A DNA stretch of 64,000 nt, from contig CAJQUW010003584.1 of assembly GCA_907163375.1 (NCBI GenBank), positions 434,001-498,000 on the forward strand. The letters run 5' to 3'. The translations under genes and the position numbers were made by a program. Below the pieces are notes generated by a model. The model ran no database searches, was not told the origin of the DNA, and saw nothing but the letters and a program-made list of their open reading frames with translations. Position 1 is the first letter of the stretch. Each line of letters starts with the position of its first letter. Positions 21,953-32,747 of this stretch are shown here, piece after piece. This stretch comes from Prostheceraeus crozeri (taxonomy: Eukaryota > Platyhelminthes > Polycladida > Euryleptidae).

Positions 21953-22519
21953 TTAGGCGTTATGTCGCATGACATAACGAACTGCTGCTTTCAATCTATT
22001 CACAGTAGGCACTTTCTGGCGTCCTAGGAATTTGGTTAAGAGTGATTGTCCTTTCACATAATGCACTCCCCTAAGTATGGTTGTACCGCCTTCTTTCATA
22101 TTGCGATAGTTGATACAACCAAATATGACTTGATATCTTGGTCTTCTACGTTTAAAATCTGCAAGGGTGTGAAATATTTCACGTTTTATTGATGAGCTCA
22201 CACGGCAGCTATTTTTTAATTCCATTGCAATGCGACGTACAGGATTGATCAAATCGATGCCGCCTACAGGTGATCGCTTAAAGCCATAATCTGTTAACAC
22301 CATTTCCCACGCATGACCCATTCGCTGACGTAAAATCTGTAGTTTGTAAGCATGATTTTGCCAAGGATCGGCTATGCCGGAAAGAATTACATCTTCAATA
22401 GGTCTTGTTGCATGAATAGGTGATTTGATGAGACGAACTGCATCATCTAATCCTCGTCCCGCTAATGTTACTATTGCAAATGATAATAGGATGATCAAAC
22501 TTAACATGACTTTGTCCAT
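21953..22519 (-). CDS. PD-(D/E)XK nuclease candidate, Eco47II-like, with N-terminal hydrophobic segment
   Basis: A 188-residue protein. Residues 1-20 form a hydrophobic signal or anchor segment. Residues 86-102 carry a GG-I-D-L-I-N block followed by A-M-E-L-K-N: Asp89, Glu100 and Lys102 fit the catalytic D...ExK pattern of PD-(D/E)XK nucleases. What follows (SSSIKREIFHTLADFKRR, then YQVIFGCIN, then HYVKGQSLLTKFLG) runs parallel to the C-terminal half of type II restriction enzymes of the Eco47II group, as I remember them: ELKN..N.SSSK...Y..L..FK, then a beta-strand with INA, then HYVG..FLKFI.G. It lies 30 bases from the minor capsid candidate on the same strand. The function in the element is unknown. 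Looks whole. Confidence 0.6.
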   Translation of the reverse strand: MDKVMLSLIILLSFAIVTLAGRGLDDAVRLIKSPIHATRPIEDVILSGIADPWQNHAYKLQILRQRMGHAWEMVLTDYGFKRSPVGGIDLINPVRRIAMELKNSCRVSSSIKREIFHTLADFKRRRPRYQVIFGCINYRNMKEGGTTILRGVHYVKGQSLLTKFLGRQKVPTVNRLKAAVRYVMRHNA

Positions 22520-22528
22520 TTCTTATGA

Positions 22529-22918
22529 ATGTTTTGCTTAAACGAGAAGACTAAGCAAACGTTTTTAATGTGTCTAAAACTAATCATGATTGCCAAGCTC
22601 TCTTCTCAGTGCCACGTTACATGGAAGGCTCGACGCATTACCTTTTACGATACTCATCGACACGTTAAAATAAGTTTATCCCCTTTTCAAATGGATAACC
22701 TGCACGATGCTTTACATATCATGCATCATCAAATGTACTATATCACTCTAGGTGGACGTCTATTCATTATTCGACGAGATTTCATTGCTCTTCATGATCA
22801 ATATGGTGTTATACATTTTAGATCCTCAAGTTGGAACAAGTATAGAGAACGTATACATCCTCGCATCATGACTTACCTTAAACAAACCAACACTCATAAG
22901 CATGAATGTGACAAGTGA
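22529..22918 (+). CDS. Small Polinton protein, possible PC4-like ssDNA-binding fold
   Basis: A plus-strand frame of up to 129 residues inside the minus-strand virion block, diverging from the nuclease candidate. The true start may be the ATG at 22568 or 22586. Residues about 47-66 (VKISLSPFQMDNLHDAL) resemble the KGISLS..QW..L helix block of PC4-type proteins, and ITLGGRLFIIRRDF resembles their GR.YV.IR strand, but the blocks are in the opposite order to the usual domain. This is weak, so the PC4 idea is only a suggestion. No other domain was recognised. Confidence 0.45.
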   Translation: MFCLNEKTKQTFLMCLKLIMIAKLSSQCHVTWKARRITFYDTHRHVKISLSPFQMDNLHDALHIMHHQMYYITLGGRLFIIRRDFIALHDQYGVIHFRSSSWNKYRERIHPRIMTYLKQTNTHKHECDK

Positions 22919-23116
22919 ACAATGTCTTCTTATCTCTACCTATTCATGTTTGATGACTAAATACAACCTATTCAATCACATCATCTACTTTTCCATTGAA
23001 GTATAATAAAGAAAACAAATTTTAATCGTACATGTTTATTGAAGGCTTTTATAAAAGTTACGAATGCGCTTTTCATTGACAAGGGTATCATGTGAAAAAT
23101 GTTTACAAATGTCATG

Positions 23117-23497
23117 TTAAGAGTCATAATGTAGTCGTTGCATTACAAAGTAGAGGGCATAGGCTACACATGTTGAAGACAAGGGATGTTGATAGGCCAA
23201 AGCATTGCGAATCCATTTTCGTGAATGACGGTTCATGAAACGTGTGACATAATCACAATTTGGTAAGGCCAATGAATCAAAGATTTCACCGCAATAGTTT
23301 TTATCAATAAACAAAACTTTCCAGTGTTTGCCGAGTAAGTGTGCTGAATCAGTATTCATGATAATGAATGAGGGTGGTTTTGGTAAAACTGTGGGAATAT
23401 TATTAATGGAAAACACACCTCGAAATGCTGCAACAGTGCGTTCATCACCATGTTCTTGAACGACTCTCTCTAGCTCTGCATCAGATAACCAACTCAT
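23117..23497 (-). CDS. Adenain-like cysteine protease (C48 type)
   Basis: A 126-residue protein with the adenovirus-protease arrangement of active-site residues: His58 in GKHWKVLFID, Asp74 in EIFDSLALP, Gln103 in AYQHP and Cys110 in LSSTCVAYALY. Such proteases are a core Polinton gene and by analogy process virion precursors. The gene overlaps the end of the major capsid gene by a base or so on the same strand. Both small basic virion-like proteins of this element carry a (K/R)GG motif before a hydrophobic stretch, which could be a target. The frame looks whole and its length is typical for compact Polinton proteases. Confidence 0.85.
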   Translation of the reverse strand: MSWLSDAELERVVQEHGDERTVAAFRGVFSINNIPTVLPKPPSFIIMNTDSAHLLGKHWKVLFIDKNYCGEIFDSLALPNCDYVTRFMNRHSRKWIRNALAYQHPLSSTCVAYALYFVMQRLHYDS

Positions 23498-24764
23498 TAA
23501 CTTGTATAAGGAGCGGAAACGTCACGTAGTCTGTTAATTCGAATGGTGGAATCGAACACAGCATAGATGAGTACATTGACTGTTTTCGTCAAATCTTTTT
23601 CAAAGAAGAATTCTAGTTTAAGACCCTTCGTGGCAGTGCCCGGACGATAAGAAGCACCCGCTTCATTGTTTGCTGTCAAATCAAATGCATAAAGTGTATA
23701 ACCTTTAGCAAATTCATCATAGGTCAAACCATTGGTGTCATCAGTATTCCAGTATTTAAAGGTCTCCATAGTATTTTGATATGAGCGAGAATAATGTCCA
23801 TTAGCAAAGTCTGGGCAAAAAGGAGTACCAGGAATGCAATCCGTATCGCGATACAATCCGATTTGATTTACACCAAAGTGTTCAAAGTTGAGGGGATTCT
23901 TCGATATATTACCATTGTATGCATCATTTGCAATCAATCCCACAATGATCATTTTTGGTGATTGTATAGGAAACAAACTATCTTTAACAAAGCCTTTTTG
24001 CGCACGAGGAATGGTGAAACTATTGATCTCAGTATGATTTACATCATAAAGAGCATCATACTTCTTCAAACCCATCTCGTGACCACTAATCACCGAAGGA
24101 TTCACTGTCATTCGTCGCACATAAAGTCTAACACTTTCAAACACAATCTTAAACTTAGTCTTTGCTCCATAAGAATTCAATACAAATTTAGGATCGTTCG
24201 GTAAGAGATGAACTAGCATGTCTACTTTTGACATTAAAAAACGTGATTGACGGAAAAAGTCCAAGTATAGGGGACCATATAATTCACACACCCTACTTTC
24301 TGCAGTCCACTTTTCACGATTGACAAATCCCTTGTTTTTGTCACTATCAAATTTACCAGCTTCATCTTTACACCAACCCATAACAGCCATGTGACTCTTT
24401 TGTACTTGTGGCTGGAACTGCATGACTGTTGAAAAATAACCGAGATAGGACCACCTTCAACCCGAGTTTCACCAATGGTCAATGATACATCCTTGAAGAG
24501 CGTTGCTATTGCCAAGTTATTCACGGCTACTTTGTCCTTATCATCAAGGTTGGTACCGTCGTTATTTACTATCTTAAACTTAACATGTAGATTGATGTCA
24601 TTTACATCGATGTACTCAGCATCATTTCCTGGTATTAAAAATTCAATGACACTACCAGAATCAATACTTGTCTGTGGATAACGAATGGATACATAATTTC
24701 TAATGATATCCGTCTGTATAGGTGTTCTATCAAATAAGCAAAGGGATGTGGTTTTACATTCCAT
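23497..24764 (-). pseudogene. Polinton major capsid protein (F54H12.2-type, double jelly-roll)
   Basis: The region matches the metazoan F54H12.2-like protein family, recognised as the double jelly-roll major capsid protein of Polintons. N-terminal landmarks are SVIEFLIPGNDAEYIDVND and VNNLAIATLFKDVSLTIG. C-terminal landmarks are VRLYVRRMTVNPSVI, PKMIIVGLIANDAYNG, NPLNFEHFGVN, FAKGYTLYAFDLT and KTVNVLIYAVFDSTI. The gene covers about 1.27 kb on the minus strand between the small basic protein gene and the protease gene. The copy is broken, apparently about once, and is treated as a fossil. Confidence 0.9.
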
Positions 24765-24766
24765 AA

Positions 24767-25186
24767 TTAAAACAGTCCTCGTCGTCTGGGTTTGCTAGGA
24801 AGTATACGAGATGCTCTTCGCTTACGTTTGCCTGAAGTAGAGAGTGGATTTATATGACTGATGACAGACCTGATACCAGCCTTACCGACATTCCTCAAAC
24901 GCTGTATTCCATGACGATTTAGCGATTCACGAATCGGCAATCTTCCTGAAAGCGCATCACTTGCTACATCTGCTGCTAATCCTACAGCTTCCTTTAAAGC
25001 TGATTTTCCCACATTTGCGATAGTGGGGAGCATCATACCTTTGACAGCAACCAATAGACTACCCCCTTTTTGACGTCTCGATCCAGCATGAACGGGAAAG
25101 CCAGCTCCATGACTAGCATAGGAGGCAGAATAAAACGTAGCAGTTTGATCCATAGGTATATATTTATTTATATTTACACAATTCAT
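24767..25186 (-). CDS. Small basic Polinton virion-like protein with KGG motif
   Basis: A 139-residue frame; Met12 (PMDQTATFYS) is an alternative start. After a short polar head comes RRQKGGSLL (residues 37-45). An amphipathic stretch with GMMLPTIANVGKSAL and AVGLAADVASDAL follows, and the tail is highly basic (GKRKRRAS, KPRRRGLF). This build recalls adenovirus pVI/pX-type minor virion proteins, which carry a protease site followed by a membrane-active helix and a basic tail. It lies between integrase and major capsid genes on the same strand. The match is by architecture, not by a named domain. Confidence 0.6.
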   Translation of the reverse strand: MNCVNINKYIPMDQTATFYSASYASHGAGFPVHAGSRRQKGGSLLVAVKGMMLPTIANVGKSALKEAVGLAADVASDALSGRLPIRESLNRHGIQRLRNVGKAGIRSVISHINPLSTSGKRKRRASRILPSKPRRRGLF

Positions 25187-25194
25187 TACTTTGC

Positions 25195-26142
25195 TTAGGA
25201 ACGTTGACTAACACGATAAAGGTCAGAATGACGAATCCAACTGTTCATTGAATTTGGATAGCCAGCCCATTTCACCAGGCTCCACTTTTTCCCTTGTCGC
25301 ATTTGGTGACGAAGTATCTTTTCAACCATGTAGTCATCATTTTCTTTGGTGATGGGTGTTATCTCATGACGATAAAAACTCCCTTTAATCTGTTCACCAT
25401 GATAATCGCGAAGCTTGTAGGTAGTGGGCTTGAATTTCTTGTTAACCTCAGAGACAGTAAATATTTCTTCCCTCCAATTGGGAAGATATCCTTTCGCAAA
25501 CACGCTTTTCACCTTCGAAATGCGAACTTTGTCACCAACCTGAATGTCACGTTTACCTTGTGATGGTTGCTTGCGTTTAGCATTGATTTCACGGATTATA
25601 TCCACCATGTCTGGAGTTATGTCAGCAGGTTTGTGACCAATCATACGATGCACAGAATGATTGTAAGCATGTACAGTATCTTGTAATACATCCGTCCACG
25701 TTTGTGTTACTTTTGCAGTGAAATAGCGCCATAGACGAGCTTTCAGTGTACGATTAAGCTTGTATGCACTTTTCACACTAAACAGCTCAATGTTGTGTTC
25801 GCGAAATAAAGCACGCACATGTCTGTTTTCAAACTCTTTCCCTTGATCAGTTTGAATACGTGTGGGAATGCGTCCTTCACTGTAAATATTTTGGAAAGCC
25901 TCGGCCACTTCTTCACCACGCTTTGTCTTGAGTGGTTGAACCCAAGCATAACGGGAAAATAAGTCAATGACAGTTAGGAGAAAGCGATAGCCTTTATTCT
26001 TTTTAGCTAATAAAGTTACATCAGCCAAATCTGCTTGCCATTGTTCATCAATATCATGAGCGATATAAGAACGGGTAGGATAACGTTTTCGAGCTTGTGT
26101 GTGTAATGTATATGCAGGTTGAGCTTTTAACCATCTCTTCAC
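25195..26142 (-). pseudogene. Polinton retroviral-type integrase with chromodomain, split by the Gmr1 insertion
   Basis: The 315-residue frame covers the rve core and the C-terminus. DEQWQADLADVTLLAKKNKG holds the first catalytic Asp region. LTVIDLFSRYAWVQPLK and RIQTDQGKEFEN hold the next strand and the second Asp. TQTWTDVLQDTVHAYNHSVH and KVRISKVKSVFAKG follow. The last 45 residues (EKILRHQMRQGKKWSLVKWAGYPN in two parts, then SWIRHSDLY) form a chromodomain, as known in Polinton integrases. The 5' part of the gene lies beyond the LTR element, from 32469 to about 32600. The gene is broken by that insertion and perhaps once more. Confidence 0.9.
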
Positions 26143-26165
26143 TTGTTTCTGTGAATAACCACTTG

Positions 26166-26169
26166 CTTG
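26166..26169. repeat. Target-site duplication of the Gmr1-like element, left (CTTG)
   Basis: CTTG precedes the left LTR and is repeated at 32469-32472 after the right LTR. The 4-base length is the same as that of the solo LTR at 43560 (GTAT), so one family signature covers both. Confidence 0.85.
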
Positions 26170-26754
26170 TGTTGTGTGCTAGGCAGTTTGTCTTCTCGCT
26201 TTATTATGCATTTATTATGCATTTTATTGTTTTGTGAGAGCAATCTCCATTCCATTGTTAGAGCAATAACTTTTCCGCGGCATGCATTTCAAGTTCCAAT
26301 GTCATACAAAAGTCCAGCTTGTCAGCTATCTACGGTACATGACTGACAACAGACATAACATGTCATCAGACAATGGATGACCAAACAATTGGTAGCTGAC
26401 CGTGAGCGAATCTTCACAGACGTATTTAACGCGGCATGAACAACGCCCGCTCACGCAATCTGGTCCCTCCAAGCGAAGTTGTCGGCGAGAGCCGTTGATG
26501 GTGTTGCAGCCTATCTTCTATGTGCGAACTATCATCGAACTGCTGCGGACGTGATCACCACGGCTTGTGGTCCTGGAAGAATCTGGAGACTCTGTTGGTG
26601 CTGTGACTGTCTTATAACTGTGAACGTACCATCTGTCCTTGTAAGGACTGTTTGCACCATTTATTTATTTTCACAATATAATTCATCCACATTTTTCATT
26701 TACATTTTTCAATCATATGTTTTGGGAATATTAAGAAAATAATAACCCGTAACA
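26170..26754 (+). repeat. Left LTR of the Gmr1-like element
   Basis: 585 bases, TG...CA. It holds two (T)ATTATGCATTT units near its start and a TATTTAA-type box before GCGGCATGAAC. Both LTRs share an identical 87-codon frame, which is a by-product of the repeat and not a gene. Confidence 0.92.
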
Positions 26755-27063
26755 TATTTGGCGACCACGCCAGGACCTAGCTTTGTTTTCACTGACGCAC
26801 AGCTCGCCTGAGAGCCGTCGGTTCTTCGAACTACCACTTCTTCCCAGTTAGGGTTCTGAACTTTTTCTTTTTTCGGTTCCTCGGTCCACTCTTTTTAAGT
26901 TAAGTCTTTAGGCTTAATAACTGTAGGCCTAAGCATAAGGCTAAAACTAACCGTGGGCAAGTTTTGAGCTATATATTTCTCGATTTTTTTGCGTTTTTTG
27001 ATCTTCCTAAATAAAATAATTTTCTCGGGTTATTTAATAAGGATTGTTAGGAATTAGCTACGA

Positions 27064-28395
27064 TTGTAAGAAATAGACTTCGATGCTAAAGAGTTCCTTA
27101 AACAATTCAATGAAGCCCCAAATGTGCAACAGCTGAAGGAATTGAAGAAAGCGGAACTATTCGATGTTGGAATCCAGTTGCAATTGCCAGTTAAGATGAC
27201 TATGCAAAAGGAGCAAATGCTCCAGAGAATCAAAGGGCATTTCATCGAAGAAGGCAAGATAGAAAAGGATGTCCAAGGAGAGTTGCCGGAAAATTCCAAT
27301 GTGTTGTTAGAATTAAAAAAATAGAATTGGAAGAAAAGCGATTAGAACAAGAATTGGAAGAAAAGCGATTAGAACGAGAACGAGAAGAAAAGCGATTAGA
27401 ACGAGAAGAACGAAGAGAACAAAGGGAGGCCGAAAGAGAACTCCGAGGAAGAGATGAATATGCAAAAAGAAATTAAAATAGAGAGAATAAGAACAAAAGC
27501 AGAAACTGAAAAAAGAAAATCAGAAGCATCATTAAAAGAAAATACATCTATAGTTCCAAAGTTTTCCGAAAGAGACGTGGAACAATTTTTCCTGTGTTTT
27601 GAGAGGGTTGCTGAAACGGCAAACTGGCCAAAAGAAAAATGGACCTTTCTGATGCAGACAGTTTTTTAACTGGTAAAGCACAAAAGGCGTATGCAGTCTT
27701 AGCTGATGGCGATGCCAAAGATTATGAAAAGGCAAAACAAGTAATCCTTGAAGCATATGAGTTGGTGCCAGAAGCCTACCGACAGAAATTCCGCTCATGG
27801 CAAAGAATGAAAGAGCAAAATCATTTACAATTTGCCAAAGATAAAGAAGTCTTATTTGATAAGTGGACGAAAGCCGAAAACGCCGATACGTTTGAGAAAC
27901 TACGAAATGTCATCCTCATCGAAGAATTTAAGAACTGTTTGAGCCCACAAATCAAAGTATATTTAGATGAGAGAATGCCACAAAACATAACCGAAGCAGC
28001 AAGAATCACCGATCAATACGAATTGACGCATAAAAAGCCACGGTCGTATTACCATTATGAAAAGCCAAGAAACTATTACACAAGAAGTGCAGAAAAATAT
28101 CATGAAGACAAAAGACAGGAAAAATATTATGAAGACAACAGACAATATGACAATAAACACAAACAGTCAGAAGATATGAGAAAACGAGAAACGCCAAGAT
28201 GGAAAATAGAATGTGAACACTGTAAGAGAAAGGGACATGCAAAAACAGAATGTTGGCAATTGCATGGACGACCAGAACAGTACAATAGAAAGCCCGTAAC
28301 GCTTGTTCGTGAAACGAACTGCCATCTTGAGACTGAGCAGGAAAAATCCTTTCCTACTAGTTTTTATGGTGTTCAGGTCAATGAGCATGATTGAA
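27064..28395 (+). pseudogene. gag region of the Gmr1-like element
   Basis: Begins after the leader with a charged helix-rich region (KEQMLQRIKGHFIEEGK) and a long Glu/Lys/Arg-rich stretch near 27320-27470. A capsid-like domain follows (FLTGKAQKAYAVLADGDAKD, FEKLRNVILIEEFKNCL), and near 28210-28260 there is a single CCHC zinc knuckle (CEHCKRKGHAKTECW). The order matches gag of Ty3/gypsy elements. Treated as a fossil with a few breaks. Confidence 0.8.
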
Positions 28396-29043
28396 GAAGG
28401 GAAGCAAGCTTTCACGAAAGACGGTCTAGCTGTTAATGATAAAGATGATTTATATCCAATTACAGTATGGCGAGATACCGGAGCATTTCAATCATTAATA
28501 GTGAAAGACATAGTTCCAGTGTCACATGCTACATACACGGGATTATGTGTTCCACTCCGCGGCGTCGGAGGATGTATCTCAGCTACACTGCATAAGTTGT
28601 ACGTAAAAACCGAGATAGTGGAAGGTACCTTCATAATTGGTTTAGTCGATCGAGAAGAAATTCCTATTGAAGGGATCGATTTGATTGTTGGGAACGACTT
28701 AGCCGGATGCAAAGTTCAGGTACCACGTATGATAACAGACATGAAAGAAATTGAAGCAAACGAAGGAGAAATAAAAGATCATGAAGCGAAAGAGAATGAA
28801 CTGAAAGAGATTGAACTAGCGAAAGAAAGTGAACAAACAACAGTATGTGCCGTCACAAGATCCATGAGTAAGAAAGAGAAATCAGAAAAAGAGAATGAAA
28901 TTGATGAAAATATTGAAGAGAAAGAAATAACATTCGAAACGAATATAGATCGGTGTCAACTAATAAAAGAACAAGAAAGCGATGAAGAATTACAAAGCAT
29001 CTCCGCAGAACTGAACGAGAGTGATAAGAATGAGCGCATTTAA
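28303..29043 (+). pseudogene. Aspartic protease region of the Gmr1-like element
   Basis: The frame overlaps the end of gag, as LTR elements with frameshift expression do. It carries the active-site block VWRDTGAFQSLI (the DTG triad of retropepsins) and a second conserved block GIDLIVGNDLAGC that forms the back of the fold. A Glu/Lys-rich linker follows toward the integrase. Confidence 0.85.
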
Positions 29044-30480
29044 TGTTACAAGCAAAATGGTATCCTATTTCGTTGCTGGAAACCAAGAGAAGACACTCCT
29101 GAAGAAACATGGCAAGAAGTACATCAAATTGTAATACCAAAGTCATATCGACAAAAAGTCTTTAGCGTTGCACACGAAAACGTATTAAGTGGTCATCTCG
29201 GTGTACGCAAAACTCATTATCGAATATTGAAGCATTTTTACTGGCCGAAAATGTACAAAGATGTAGCTAACTTCTGTCGAACTTGTCATACATGTCAGAT
29301 AGTTGGTAAACATCAGTTGGATCCCCCGAAAGCGCCGTTAATTCCAATCCCTGCGTGCGAAGAACCATTCAGAAATATCATTATTGATTGTGTTGGACCT
29401 TTACCACGAACCAAAATGGGACATGAATATCTATTTACAATTATGTGTTCGTCAACCAGATTTCCAGAAGCTATCCCTTTGAGAAGCATTAACGCCAAAA
29501 ATGTTTGTTCGGCTTTGATCAATTTCTTTACTATGGTGGGATTACCGAAAGTCATACGCTCAGATCAAGGCACGAACTTTACATCGAAGATATTTAGTCA
29601 AGTGTCAGAAGTACTTGGAGTAAAACATATTTGTTCAACTGCTTATCATCCAGAATCTCAAGGTGCGTTAGAACGATTCCATCAGACATTGAAAGTTATG
29701 ATGAAAACTTACTGTGAAGAACATCAAAAGGACTGGAATTTAGGTATACCAATGCTATTATTTGCCATCCGCGAAACAGTTCAAGATTCACTCGGATTTA
29801 GTCCATTTGAATTAATTTACGGTCATAAGTTAGAGGACCCCTGAAGTTGATGAAAGAAAATATGCTCAGCGAAGAGAAGAAAAACACGAATTTGTTAGAC
29901 TACGTGTCTGAGATCAAAGAAAGACTCACTGAGATACAAAAGTCTGCAAAGGCTAATCTAATAAATTCGCAAAGTAAAATGAAGAAGCAATTTGACAGAA
30001 ACACAAAAGAAAGAACATTTCAGCAAGGTGAAAAAGTACTCTTATTATTGCCAATCTCGGGAGATCCGATGAAGGCAAGGTATCAAGGTCCTTATATGAT
30101 ACAAAAGAAAATAAGTGAAGTCAACTATGTTATAGAAACTCCGGATAGAAGAAAGAAACAAAGAATGTGTCACATAAATATGCTCAAGAAATATCACGAC
30201 CGAGACGAAGAGTCAACAACTGAGTCAAACCCTTCTGATGCTGTGCCGGAGAGTCTGGTGTCAGCATCGCAGACGAATTTACCTGCACTGGGTGTTATAA
30301 AAGAAAATTCTACAGGCACTTCGATCACTATGATTGCGTTAGGGGAGTCTGCAGTGGCAACATCACTGACGAACTTGGCATCGCCGGGTGATGCAGAAGA
30401 GGAAGTCAATCTCATCATGCCAAGAATGAATAATTCAAAGATATTAGAAAATCTTGATAGCCATTGTCGATTCCGAACAG
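29044..30480 (+). pseudogene. Integrase region of the Gmr1-like element
   Basis: The HHCC zinc-binding head is visible (HENVLSGHLGVRKTHYRIL, then CRTCHTC). It is followed by an rve core with IIDCVGPLPRTKMGHEYLF, VIRSDQGTNFTSKIF and STAYHPESQGALERFHQTLK, giving the D, D and E blocks. A C-terminal region follows with EKVLLLLPI and KARYQGPYMI, the GPY-type module. The integrase lies upstream of the RT, the reverse of the usual Ty3/gypsy order. Broken, with about one or two interruptions. Confidence 0.88.
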
Positions 30481-31836
30481 AAAGAAAGGATAAAAGAAAT
30501 AATTAAAGAGCACAAAGGAATATTTTCCGATCATCCGCAAATAACTACGTGGGCAGAACATGATGTCGAATTATCTGAAGAAAGGCCAATAAAACAGAGT
30601 CCGTACGGAATGAATCCAGAGAAGAGAGAAATTATGAAAAAGGAAGTAAAATATCTGAAAGATCATAACATAATAGAAAATAGCAACAGCAATTGGAGTT
30701 CACCATGCATTTTGGTACCAAAACCAGATAAAACTCATCGTTTTTGCACCGATTATAGAAAAGTAAATGAATTGACAATCGCAGACAATTATCGCTTGCC
30801 GAATATCGAGACTTGCATTTAACAAGTAGGAGATTCGAAAATAATCAGCAAGTTTGACTTATTGAAAGGATATTATCAAGTTCCTTTAACAGAAAGAGCA
30901 AAGCGAATTTCAGCCTTCGTCACCGAAGAGGGTTTATTTCAATATAAAGTTATACCCTTCGGAATGAAAAATGCCGCATCAACATTTCAAAGACAAGCTA
31001 ATAAAGTCATCGAAAATTTAGACAACTTCGCCGTATATATTGTCGACATAATCGTTTATAGTAATGACTGGCCAGATCACTTGGAACAAATACGAAAATT
31101 ATTCCAAAGAATCGGCGAGGCCGATTTAACAATTAACCTCAGCAAAAGCGAGATTGGGAAACAGTCGCTAAACTATTTAGGTTTTGAAATCGGACATGGG
31201 AAAATAAAACCTATTATGGCAAAAGTTCAAGCCGTTGTAAACTTTCCTGTACCTAACTCAAGAAAGGAACTAAGAAGATTCCTTGGTATGGCTGGGTATT
31301 ATAGAAAATTTTGCAAAAATGACGCAGATGTTGTACACCCTTTGACAAGCCTCACGAGCCCAAAAATAAAATATACTTGGAGTAATGAATGCCAAGTAGC
31401 TTTCGAACAAGTCAAAACAATGCTGGCATCACCACCGATTTTATCAGTACCTACATTTGAAAAGCCATTCAAATTATATGTCGATGCTAGCGGCCTTGGT
31501 CTTGGTGCATTGTTGGATCAAGATGATGAGGAAGGGAACGAGCATCCATTATCATATTATTCGAAGAAATTCAATCACTACGAAAGAAATTACAGTACGA
31601 TTGAAAAAGAAGGCCTAGTTTTGGTTCAAAGTTTGAGACACTTTGCGTATTTCCTCAAAGGCCGGCGAGCTACTTTTGTTTACACAGATCACAATCCGTT
31701 AGTGTTCATTAACAGAATGAAAAATGACAATCAGAGACTTTTGAGATGGAGTCTGTTGTTACAGGAATATAATATTATCATTCAACATGTACCCGGGAGA
31801 GATAACATCATAGCAGATCGTTTGTCGAGAAGTTAA
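30454..31836 (+). pseudogene. Reverse transcriptase and RNase H of the Gmr1-like element
   Basis: RT landmarks are WSSPCILVPKPDKTHRFCTD, FDLLKGYYQVPLT, FGMKNAASTFQR and LNYLGFEIGHGKIKP, followed by the RLFxGMAGYYRKF-type connection. RNase H landmarks are FKLYVDASGLGLGALLDQ, YSTIEKEGL, VYTDHNPLVFINRM and VPGRDNIIADRLSR. All are of Ty3/gypsy type, and this block ends just before the polypurine-like tract and the right LTR. Broken, with about one interruption. Confidence 0.9.
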
Positions 31837-31872
31837 ATAAAAATGTGATTTTTATTTTTTTTTGGTGGGGCG

Positions 31873-32468
31873 TGTTGTGTGCTAGGCAGTTTGTCTTCTT
31901 GCTTTATTATGCATTTATTATGCATTTATTATGCATTTTATTGTTTTGTGAGAGCAATCTCCATTCCATTGTTAGAGCAATAACTTTTCCGCGGCATGCA
32001 TTTCAAGTTCCAATGTCATACAAAAGTCCAGCTTGTCAGCTATCTACGGTACATGACTGACAACAGACATAACATGTCATCAGACAATGGATGACCAAAC
32101 AATTGGTAGCTGACCGTGAGCGAATCTTCACAGACGTATTTAACGCGGCATGAACAACGCCCGCTCACGCAATCTGGTCCCTCCAAGCGAAGTTGTCGGC
32201 GAGAGCCGTTGATGGTGTTGCAGCCTATCTTCTATGTGCGAACTATCATCGAACTGCTGCGGACGTGATCACCACGGCTTGTGGTCCTGGAAGAATCTGG
32301 AGACTCTGTTGGTGCTGTGACTGTCTTATAACTGTGAACGTACCATCTGTCCTTGTAAGGACTGTTTGCACCATTTATTTATTTTCACAATATAATTCAT
32401 CCACATTTTTCATTTACATTTTTCAATCATATGTTTTGGGAATATTAAGAAAATAATAACCCGTAACA
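31873..32468 (+). repeat. Right LTR of the Gmr1-like element
   Basis: 596 bases; the same as the left LTR apart from about one base and one additional 11-bp TATTATGCATT-type unit near the start. A T-rich tract and GGTGGGGCG (31864-31872) precede it at the polypurine-tract position. Confidence 0.92.
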
Positions 32469-32747
32469 CTTGTGACAACTTTTTCACTGAAGCATAACCT
32501 GCATAATGCTTTGGGTCATAGTAAATTGATTTCAGATGTTCGTCCATCATCTATTAAGAGGGATTGTTTATTTGCCTCAAAGTATCAGTCTTTTTCTCCG
32601 TCAGGGTTTGCGTTTGTGTTTGAGTCCTGCTTTTGCTACTTTTTTGAGCCGTCTTGTATGAATCACTTTTACAACATGTACTTAAGCAGTTCAATGACAC
32701 ATGAATTTTTGGTAACTCTGAACATGGGATGCAACATAGCTTCTTCA

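Larger units (their letters stand above)
26170..32468 (+). mobile_element. Gmr1-like Ty3/gypsy LTR retrotransposon (integrase before reverse transcriptase)
   Basis: A 6.3-kb element with LTRs at 26170-26754 and 31873-32468, both starting TGTTGTG and ending CGTAACA, and a CTTG target duplication. The LTRs differ at about one base and by one extra 11-bp tandem unit in the right copy, so the insertion is very recent. A primer-binding-like site (TTTGGCGACCACGCC) follows the left LTR. Parts in order: gag with CCHC knuckle, aspartic protease, integrase, then RT and RNase H. RT and RNase H are of Ty3/gypsy type but the integrase lies upstream, the pol order known for the Gmr1 group. Despite its youth it carries about five breaks. 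It sits inside the Polinton integrase gene. Confidence 0.92.

Noticed and set aside
26479-26742. 87-codon frame, identical at 32193-32456
   Set aside because: Both lie within the LTRs of the Gmr1-like element; the identity reflects LTR identity, not a gene pair.
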